A stretch of 6,103 nucleotides of DNA, taken from positions 1 through 6,103 of the forward strand of contig DATKCH010000018.1 of assembly GCA_035513295.1 (NCBI GenBank), written 5' to 3'. Position numbers and translations under genes: made by a program. The notes beneath the pieces are model-generated. The model had not been told where the DNA came from. It ran no database searches and was given only the letters and a program-made list of their open reading frames with translations. Below, one piece after another: positions 1 to 5,298 of this stretch. Each line of letters begins with the position of its first letter. Within the stretch, counting starts at the first letter, position 1. This DNA is from DATHRK01 sp035513295 (GTDB lineage Bacteria; Gemmatimonadota; Gemmatimonadetes; Longimicrobiales; RSA9).

Positions 1-802
1 GGATCCGCGAACGAGCCCTTGCCGTGCATCTGGGTCACCGCGACGTAGTTGTTCCAGTACGACACCGGCCCCTCGCCCGTGTAGGTCTCCAGACCGACCC
101 CGCGCAAGCCGTAGGCGGGCGGAATCACCGCGGGATCGCTGATCCCGTCCAGGTTGAAGCGCGCGTCGTAGAAGCCGCGTGGCCAGGACGCGTAGACGGC
201 CTGCAGCTGCGCGGGCAACCCGGGCGCCAACGAAATGATCGTCCCCACGGCCAGATCTCGATTCGGCCAACCGTCCAGGCGGGCGCCGATCCCGGGGGCC
301 ACCGAATTGTCGACAGTCGAATGGCAGAGCGCGCATGTGATCCCGAGCCGCGTGATTCGATCCCCGTCAACCATGGCCGCGATTCCCAACACGGCGTTCA
401 AGCTCAGGAGGGCACGCGTCGTGGCGGGGTCGTCGAGCGCCCCCGGGGTCGATAGCACGGCATCGAGAACAGCGGGTGGAATGGCCTCGCGCCATCCACC
501 TTGAGGCCGAGCTCGAGCGCCTGGTTCGGCGTGATGCCCTCGACGAGGACGTTGAGCCGGAGGGTGTCGGTCCAGAATCTCCAATCGCCGAAGTCGTCGT
601 TGCGGAAGATGTGCCGGCCTTCGGCCACCGCGCGTCCCTCGACCCTGGCTGTCGCCGGCCGGGCCTCGGGGTCCAGAGCGTACTCGGCGTCCTCACACGC
701 CGCCGAGAGGAGGCCGACGAGGCCGCACGTGAGGAGGGCGGGGAAGGTCCCCAGAAGTCGCCGGGAGCGCGCGTCGGGAATGCAGTGGACGGAACTCGCC
801 AT
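1..802 (-). pseudogene. c-type cytochrome lipoprotein gene, frameshifted and truncated by window edge
   Basis: This gene probably encodes an exported, membrane-anchored electron-transfer protein. It starts at ATG 802, with a weak GAGG upstream; a GTG at 823 is an alternative start. Residues about 15-36 form a hydrophobic signal ending in LLSAAC, an acceptable but imperfect lipobox (Cys36). The mature part begins with segments such as EGRHIFRNDDFGDWRFWTDT. The frame then runs off around codon 104. A different minus frame continues the protein, from EAIPPAVLDAV near 495 through a heme c site CALCH (321-335) and SYWNNYVAVTQM to base 1. Adding one base in the GCGCC at 489-493 would rejoin the halves as VDGREAIPP, so one base appears to be missing, either as a real frameshift or a sequence error. 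About 267 codons are visible. From memory, relatives carry a second CXXCH further downstream, outside this window. The heme site is directly seen; the exact subfamily and redox partner are unknown. Confidence 0.75.
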
Positions 803-1013
803 GATCGCCTCGCCGTTAATCACACCGTCGGGTCACGGTGTCGCTGGCCGCATTAACTGTGCCCGATGTAAGCACGTTTCTCGGGCTGATGCACAGGGAA
901 TCGACGGCGGGATTGGCCGAAAAATGCCGTTCTTGCGCGCCCGACATCGACATGGAAGCTTTGTACTCGGCTCCGGGGGGCGCTGGGATGCCGTAACGTG
1001 AGGGGCGAGAGCC
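803..1013. other. divergent intergenic region
   Basis: This gap separates the leftward cytochrome gene from the rightward HTTM pair, so it should hold promoters for both. Besides the palindrome at 822-841, the best plus-strand candidate is TTGTAC at 961-966 with TGGGAT at 984-989 (17-base spacing), a poor -10 match. No convincing minus-strand promoter was found and no small gene with an SD was seen. A GAGGGG at 1000-1005 serves as SD for the GTG start at 1014. Confidence 0.4.
822..841. promoter_or_regulatory. 20-bp palindrome upstream of the cytochrome gene
   Basis: A perfect inverted repeat with 7-bp arms (ACACCGT and ACGGTGT) is separated by CGGGTC. It lies 20 bases upstream of the cytochrome ATG, in the divergent intergenic region. 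The size and position suit a dimeric repressor operator or a 5' UTR hairpin. No regulator is encoded nearby and no clear promoter boxes were found, so the function is inferred from symmetry and position only. Confidence 0.3.
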
Positions 1014-1349
1014 GTGTCCCAGGCAAGCCGCAGCCACACCCGGTTTCTGGTATCCGCGTATCTGCTCCTGCAGGTAGGCGTCCCTGCCGTGCAGTTGGCC
1101 GCTCCAGACCCCGCCCGATACGGCTGGCAGATGTTCGACGCCGTCGCCGACGCCGACTTCGTCCTCATCGACGACATCGGGCTCTCGACGATCGACCCTC
1201 GGGACTTCGTCGTTGCTTCACGGGCCGATCTGGACGCGGCTTCCTACCTGCCCGCCCACCTTTGTGCGGTGGTGCCCGAGACCCGCGAGGTGCGGGTGCT
1301 CCGGTCCGCCGACACCGTTCCCGCCGTGTTCCCGTGCGCGGCTCCATGA
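1014..1349 (+). CDS. small membrane-anchored protein coupled to an HTTM protein
   Basis: This is a protein of 111 residues of uncertain function. The GTG start at 1014 is chosen because GAGGGG sits 8 bases upstream. Residues about 10-30 (FLVSAYLLLQVGVPAVQLAA) form one hydrophobic helix, probably an uncleaved anchor or signal. It is followed by RYGWQMFDAV (35-44) and a soluble tail to the C-terminus with Cys84 and Cys108. The pattern of a helix ending in a Q-x-x-x-P-like segment followed by (F/Y)-x-W-x-M recalls the stretch after the membrane domain in vitamin K-dependent gamma-carboxylase-like proteins, but this is a resemblance from memory, not an alignment. Its TGA overlaps the ATG of the next gene (ATGA, 1346-1349), so the two are very probably co-translated and may form one complex. 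The reading frame is well supported; the family assignment is tentative. Confidence 0.7.
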   Translation: MSQASRSHTRFLVSAYLLLQVGVPAVQLAAPDPARYGWQMFDAVADADFVLIDDIGLSTIDPRDFVVASRADLDAASYLPAHLCAVVPETREVRVLRSADTVPAVFPCAAP

Positions 1350-2176
1350 CCGGGCTACCGTGGGACGAGCGGATCGACGCCTGTGACCTGGCCTGGGCGC
1401 GGATCGGAGTAGGGCTGGCCGCGCTCGGCGAGGGCGTGTACGCGACGCTGTTGTTCGACAGGGCGACCACACCGGGGGTGCTGCGCGTTCCTGTCGTGGA
1501 TTGGCTGCCAGCGCCCAGCTCGATGCTGGTGCTCATCGTGGGCGCTCTATGGCTCACCGCCGCCGGTGGCTTCGCCGTCGGCTTCCGGACCCGGACGTCC
1601 GGAACCGTGCTGGCCGCGACCATGGCGTTCACGATGATGCTGGACCTGCAGTTCTACTCGAACCACCTGTACCTGTTGGCGCTGTTGGTGGTGCTGCTCA
1701 CCGCGGCCAACGCCGGCGGCTACCGCTCCTTCGACTCGGGCGCGGGCCGGGCGCCGGTCGCCTCCCCGGTATCGGGAGTATTCCTGCTGCGCGCGCAGGT
1801 GTCGATCGTGTACGTCTTCGCCGCCCTTTCCACGGTCAAGCTGGCCTACGCCTCGGAGGTCATCCTGGCGGCGAGCTTCCGTCGGACCGGCGCGCTGGCC
1901 ATACCCGACGGGTGGCTCACCCCGGATCTGGTCGGCGCGCTCGCGGTCGGATCCATCTTCGTGGAGCTGTGGCTCGCTATCGCGCTCTGGTCGCCACGAA
2001 GGCTGCGCGCCGCGACGCTGATCGGCGCGGCCTACCACGCGGCGTTGGTGGCCCTGGCGGCGGACGGGCTGGCCCTCGCGATCTTCGGGTTGGCCATGCT
2101 GTCCGCCTACGCGGCGTTCTACGTGCCGTTACCCCTGCCGGCGAGCGGACTGGAGCTGGAGGAGGGTGTCGCCTGA
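1346..2176 (+). CDS. HTTM domain membrane protein (gamma-carboxylase-like membrane domain)
   Basis: This is a polytopic membrane protein of 276 residues whose family includes the membrane part of vitamin K-dependent gamma-carboxylase; the substrate here is unknown. Hydrophobic segments lie at about 15-37, 58-80, 86-100, 106-123, 140-165, 191-215 and 221-262. Features I associate with HTTM proteins are YSNHLYLLALL (104-114, His107), the RAQVSIVYVFAALSTVKL stretch (149-166), whose relatives read Q-x-x-x-x-Y-x-x-A-G-x-x-K, and AYHAAL (229-234, His231). The start is the ATG at 1346, which overlaps the preceding stop. There is no SD of its own, consistent with translational coupling. The protein ends shortly after the last helix (residue 276) and lacks the large extracytoplasmic region of true carboxylases, so carboxylase activity should not be assumed. 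The HTTM call is likely; the reaction is unknown. Confidence 0.8.
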   Translation: MTGLPWDERIDACDLAWARIGVGLAALGEGVYATLLFDRATTPGVLRVPVVDWLPAPSSMLVLIVGALWLTAAGGFAVGFRTRTSGTVLAATMAFTMMLDLQFYSNHLYLLALLVVLLTAANAGGYRSFDSGAGRAPVASPVSGVFLLRAQVSIVYVFAALSTVKLAYASEVILAASFRRTGALAIPDGWLTPDLVGALAVGSIFVELWLAIALWSPRRLRAATLIGAAYHAALVALAADGLALAIFGLAMLSAYAAFYVPLPLPASGLELEEGVA

Positions 2177-2384
2177 GGTCCCCGCCGGCTCCTCCGCTCT
2201 GCCCGTTCATGTGGTCAATCACGCGGGTCGAGCCGGCCAGATGGAGACGTAGTCGAGGAGGCTCACCAGCCTCCGCTCCAACAGGCCCATGTGCTGTTGG
2301 AATTCTTCGGTCGAAGTCAGCTGATAGATTGCTCCCTGTTGCCCACCCACTGAAACGCCACCGCCGTCTCCGCGTAGGGCGGGG
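2177..2384. other. intergenic region with tandem hairpins and an orphan minus-strand frame
   Basis: Two strong inverted repeats lie side by side. GGAGGCT/AGCCTCC (2257-2263, 2268-2274) has a 4-base loop, and TCCAACAG/CTGTTGGA (2277-2284, 2294-2301) has a 9-base loop. A smaller CTTC/GAAG stem follows at 2305-2316. No T-run follows, so they are not a standard intrinsic terminator for the HTTM operon. The same stretch holds a minus-strand frame from GTG 2350 to TGA 2219 (43 codons) that reads like protein, for example TSTEEFQQHMGLLERRLVSL, but it has no clear SD. It may be a tiny gene, a decayed fragment or chance. An AGGG at 2376-2379 is the SD of the next gene. Confidence 0.4.
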
Positions 2385-3419
2385 ATGAGACACGATCCTC
2401 GTCGTCCTCTCGCGTTGCTCTGCCTCCTGCTCGTCGCTTCGAGCTGTCACGGGGGCGTCGAAACCGGCGACCCGCCAGCGCCGAAGGTGGCCGAGGTCGA
2501 CGCCGTCCTGGATCGCGGCCGGCTCGACACGGAGCGCTTCTACGCCGGCGAGCTCGCCGACCTGAGCGAACGGATGACGCCCGCGATGCTCGCTGAGGGA
2601 GGTTCGCTCGATGAGCTACGGACGTTCCGGCAGAAGGTCGACGATCTGGCCGGCCGCGAGGTCTGGGTCCTGGACGAGGAGGTGTTCCGGGAGGGCGACG
2701 TCTCGTACTACCGGCGCACGGTCGCGTTCGACGGGACGGACGAAGTCATGGCGGTCCAGTGGGGGTATGCGGCGGACGGCGCCATCGCCGATTTCTTCAT
2801 CCGCCCGATCGCCGCGGCCGCATCCGTCGAATACCGGACCAGGACGCCGCTGCGCCTTCCCTTCGGGGGCGAGTGGTACGTCACGTCCGGGGGGAGGACC
2901 CTGGAGCAGAACCAGCACGGGCGGGACTATTCCAATCGCTTCGCCTACGACCTGATCGTGGCGATCGAGGTCGACGACGCGAGACCGCGCCGTGAACCGT
3001 CCGACTACCACACCTGGGGGCAACCGATACTGGCCCCCGCGGCCGGGGTCGTCGTACGGGCGCTGAACGACGTCCAGGACAACCCGCTCTCGCAGACGGA
3101 GGGTACGCCGAGCATCGGCAACCACGTCGTCATCGACCACGGCAACGGCGAGTTCTCAGTGCTCGGACACCTGCGGCGCGGAAGCTTGCGCGTCTCTGTC
3201 GGCGACTCCGTCGCGGCCGGTCGCGTGATCGGGCTCGCGGGCAACAGTGGCAACAGCAACGGGCCGCACCTGCATTACAACCTCCAGGACGGACCGGAGC
3301 CGAACGCGGCTCGCGGGCTGCCCGCCCAGTTCCTGGACTACGTCGCGGATGGCGAGCCGGTGGCGCGAGGTGAACCGGTGCGCGGACAGGTCATCCGCCA
3401 CGGCGCGGGCGGCGACTGA
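2385..3419 (+). CDS. M23 family metallopeptidase lipoprotein
   Basis: This is a predicted exported zinc endopeptidase of 344 residues. M23 enzymes usually cut peptide cross-links in cell-wall peptidoglycan, acting in the periplasm or outer envelope. Residues 1-21 form a short signal (RRPLALLCLLLVASSC), with Cys21 as probable lipid-attachment site. Residues about 35-141 form an accessory domain of alternating charged helices and strands ending in ADFFIRP, resembling DUF3887/NTF2-like domains (tentative). The peptidase domain covers about 150-340. The zinc ligands are likely His178 (NQHGRDY), Asp189 (RFAYDL) and His297, with His262 (LGHL) and His295 completing the catalytic set; GPHLHYNL holds the HxH motif. 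The NRFAYD arrangement, with the first His and Asp further apart than in LytM, is typical of one M23 branch. The start is ATG 2385, with AGGG 5 bases upstream. No lytic partner gene is nearby, so the physiological target is inferred. Confidence 0.9.
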   Translation: MRHDPRRPLALLCLLLVASSCHGGVETGDPPAPKVAEVDAVLDRGRLDTERFYAGELADLSERMTPAMLAEGGSLDELRTFRQKVDDLAGREVWVLDEEVFREGDVSYYRRTVAFDGTDEVMAVQWGYAADGAIADFFIRPIAAAASVEYRTRTPLRLPFGGEWYVTSGGRTLEQNQHGRDYSNRFAYDLIVAIEVDDARPRREPSDYHTWGQPILAPAAGVVVRALNDVQDNPLSQTEGTPSIGNHVVIDHGNGEFSVLGHLRRGSLRVSVGDSVAAGRVIGLAGNSGNSNGPHLHYNLQDGPEPNAARGLPAQFLDYVADGEPVARGEPVRGQVIRHGAGGD

Positions 3420-3465
3420 TCGGAGTCGGCTCACAAGGGCGTGCGCGACCGCGGGCCAGGGACGC

Positions 3466-3705
3466 TCAAGCCCCCTTCTTGCACTGCCCGAACGATTCCG
3501 CCCCGTCGGCGGGGGTGCCGCCACCCAGGGCGGGCCGCAGGCATTCCTCGGAGTGGTCGAACAGATCGCCGACGGCGTCTCCGAACATCACCAGTATCGG
3601 GACGATGACGACCGCGAGCAGGGCCAGAAGCAGGGCATATTCCGCCAGGTCCTGGCCGCTTTCGTCCCGCCAAACGCGCTGAATCCCGCGCCACGCCGCT
3701 CGCAT
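3466..3705 (-). CDS. Flp-type pilin subunit
   Basis: This is a small type IVb/Flp-like prepilin of 79 residues, exported and assembled into a pilus or pseudopilus after prepilin peptidase cleavage. The leader is basic (MRAAWRGIQRVWRDESG) with predicted cleavage after Gly17. It is followed by QDLAEYALLLALLAVVIVP, with Glu at +5 and Tyr at +6 of the mature chain, the Flp motif. The hydrophobic helix spans about 20-41. The hydrophilic tail (42-79) contains Cys55 and Cys75, which could form a disulfide loop; that is unusual for the very short Flp class. The start is ATG 3705, with GGAGAGG 6 bases upstream. The gene is convergent with the M23 peptidase gene (46-bp gap) and lies 128 bp downstream of a small membrane protein gene on the same strand. 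No tad assembly genes are in the window. Confidence 0.88.
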   Translation of the reverse strand: MRAAWRGIQRVWRDESGQDLAEYALLLALLAVVIVPILVMFGDAVGDLFDHSEECLRPALGGGTPADGAESFGQCKKGA

Positions 3706-3711
3706 CGTGGG

Positions 3712-3750
3712 CCTCTCCGATCCTGTCCCGGGGAGAGAGGCTCTCGGAGA
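3712..3750 (-). promoter_or_regulatory. hairpin able to mask the pilin SD
   Basis: On the minus-strand transcript, TCTCCGA (3750-3744) pairs perfectly with TCGGAGA (3720-3714). The second arm overlaps the pilin SD GGAGAGG (3718-3712). A CTCTCC within the intervening C/T-rich stretch can also pair with GGAGAG, giving an alternative masking stem. The geometry suggests translational control of pilin or a transcript-stability element. It is seen directly as complementarity; regulation is inferred. Confidence 0.35.
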
Positions 3751-3833
3751 ACGACGAACGGGCGTGGGCGCGGGTCACGTCCGCGCCGAGGCCCGCGCTG
3801 CCGGCCGTTCGAGCGCGTTACCGCGCGCGGCGG

Positions 3834-4022
3834 TCAGACCTCGTCCACCGGCGATTCCTCGGGCTTCCGGGTCGAGCTCACGCCGCTCATGATCGCGAAG
3901 CCCAGGACGATGACCGCGGCGATGCCGATCCACAGCGGCGCGATGCCGAGCTGAAGCGCCGCGTAGCCGCCTCCGAGGATGACCAGCACAGCCCCTATCA
4001 GATACAGCGCCATGTTGGACAT
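3834..4022 (-). CDS. 62-residue two-helix membrane protein
   Basis: This is an unrecognised small inner-membrane protein. The start is ATG 4022 because a strong SD, AAGGAGG, lies 6 bases upstream; a second in-frame ATG at codon 4 lacks this spacing. Helix 1 covers about residues 5-25 (ALYLIGAVLVILGGGYAALQ) and helix 2 about 27-46 (IAPLWIGIAAVIVLGFAIM), separated by a short turn at GIAP. The cytoplasmic-looking tail is polar and acidic (STRKPEESPVDEV). Gly-rich helix 1 suggests tight helix packing. It lies upstream of the Flp-type pilin on the same strand, with a 128-bp gap, so co-transcription is possible but not shown. A small CACGG/CCGTG hairpin (4036-4049) precedes the SD. It has no motif that assigns a function. 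Confidence 0.8.
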   Translation of the reverse strand: MSNMALYLIGAVLVILGGGYAALQLGIAPLWIGIAAVIVLGFAIMSGVSSTRKPEESPVDEV

Positions 4023-4143
4023 GGTGCCTCCTTCGCACGGTGAGCCGTGAACCCCGTCGCGCCGCGTTGCCGGCGCCTTCCGCCCTCGCACTCATGCAAG
4101 CGCCAGGCCCGTTCGAGCCCGTCCCCGCCCCCGGCGCGAGCGG

Positions 4144-5298
4144 CTATCGAGCGGCGATCCCGGCCAGGACGCGCACCAGGGCGTCGCCGAACTCGGAACG
4201 GTCAGCGGGCGCGTCCAGCAGGGACACCGCGGTGCCGGAGGCCTCGAGCTCGCGCACGAGCGCCGGGACGTCGTCCCTGAGGTGCGTGCCGGGCGCGAAG
4301 AACACCGGGAGCAGGCGGATCCGGTCGACGCCGCCGACCCGGAGATCGGCCGCAAGCGACGGCAGGTCGGGCTGCTCGAACTGGAGGAAGGCCAGTCGGA
4401 CGTCCGGCTCGCCGGCGGTCGAGAGCCGATCGGCCAGCTCCTGGAACATCGCCTTCCAGCCGGGGTCGCGGCTGCCGTGGACGAGCAGGACCAGCGGGAA
4501 CGCGTCCGATCGACTGGCCGGCGCATCCTGCCACATCGAGGCGCCGGGCGGGACGGCCGCCCCGCCCGCGCGGGCTTCGACGTGCTCCGACCCCCGGGAG
4601 GGAGAGTACCCGTCCGGCGTACGGCCGGCGGGGTCGTCGGACGGGGCCGGCCGATCCTCCCCGTACACCGCGATCTGCTTCCGGACGCGGTCCATCTCGT
4701 CCGCGTCCAGGACGACCGGGCCGCCGACCGCGAGGGCGCTCAGGTACTGGTCCGCCAGCGCCTCGACCTCGCGCGCGAGCGCCAGCGCGGACGACGGCGA
4801 GGCGCCGGCCGCGACGAGCCCGTGGTTCGCCATCAGGCACGCGCGCAGGCGCGGCCCCAGGGCGTCGGCCACCTGTTCGGCGAGCGCCTGGGTGCCGAAC
4901 GTCGCGTACGTCGCGCACGGGATCTCCCCCCCGCCGGCGAGCGCCACCGAGTAGTGGAACGCGGGAATGGGCCTGCGCAGGCAGGAGAGCGCGGTCGCGG
5001 CGCGCGGGTGCGCGTGGACCACGGCCTCCAGGTCCGGGCGGTTGCGGTAGATCGCGGCGTGCATGCGCCACTCCGAGGAGGGTTCGCCGTGCGCGTCGGG
5101 GCCGCCGGCATCGACCAGGACCAGCCTGTCGGGGCTGATGCGCCCGTAGGGCACCGCCGCCGGCGTGATCAGGAAAGCCCCGGGCTCGGCGCCTGGGACG
5201 CGCACGCTCAGGTTGCCGGAGGTGCCGGCGGTGAAGTCGGACCCCGCGAGCCAGCGGCACGCCCCGATCAGCTCTTCGCGGCGCGAATCCTCCCTCAT
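4144..5298 (-). CDS. class II aldolase (FucA/Ald2-like) fused to a CbiX-type chelatase domain
   Basis: This is a bifunctional-looking protein of 384 residues. Residues 1-214 form a class II (zinc) aldolase similar to L-fuculose-1-phosphate aldolase. They include GTSGNLSVR (25-33), SEWRMH with Glu76, VVHAHP with His95 and His97, and ANHG with His159 as the metal ligand set. Tyr116 (FHYSVAL) and Tyr212 (VYGED) correspond to FucA Tyr113 and Tyr209. A Pro/Gly/Ala-rich linker (215-265) leads to a single CbiX/SirB-like chelatase domain (266-384) with His274 in LLVHGSRDP and His339 in FFAPGTHLRDD, the expected catalytic pair. The start is ATG 5298, with AGGAGGAG just upstream, overlapping the mtnA stop (ATGA). 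Next to mtnA, the likely substrate is 5-methylthioribulose-1-phosphate or 5-deoxyribulose-1-phosphate, giving DHAP (inference). Translation of the chelatase from its own start is unlikely: Met255 has no SD. The metal or tetrapyrrole role of the CbiX part is unknown. Confidence 0.88.
   Translation of the reverse strand: MREDSRREELIGACRWLAGSDFTAGTSGNLSVRVPGAEPGAFLITPAAVPYGRISPDRLVLVDAGGPDAHGEPSSEWRMHAAIYRNRPDLEAVVHAHPRAATALSCLRRPIPAFHYSVALAGGGEIPCATYATFGTQALAEQVADALGPRLRACLMANHGLVAAGASPSSALALAREVEALADQYLSALAVGGPVVLDADEMDRVRKQIAVYGEDRPAPSDDPAGRTPDGYSPSRGSEHVEARAGGAAVPPGASMWQDAPASRSDAFPLVLLVHGSRDPGWKAMFQELADRLSTAGEPDVRLAFLQFEQPDLPSLAADLRVGGVDRIRLLPVFFAPGTHLRDDVPALVRELEASGTAVSLLDAPADRSEFGDALVRVLAGIAAR

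Noticed and set aside
1..6. GGATCC (BamHI site) exactly at the left edge, hinting at a cloned insert
   Set aside because: The site also occurs at 1949 and 4317, so the edge may be coincidence or a partial digest; it says nothing about biology.
998..1345. Extended start for the HTTM protein in the same frame
   Set aside because: This stretch reads as Arg/Pro-rich noise, overlaps the small upstream gene in another frame and would prepend 116 non-conserved residues. The ATG at 1346 fits the ATGA coupling.
3420..3465. Bidirectional terminator between the convergent M23 and pilin genes
   Set aside because: No good stem followed by a T-run is visible on either strand in these 46 bases.
4023..4091. 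Upstream start for the 62-residue membrane protein
   Set aside because: The extra 23 residues are charged and unlike a membrane protein N-terminus, and the AAGGAGG SD sits correctly only for the ATG at 4022.
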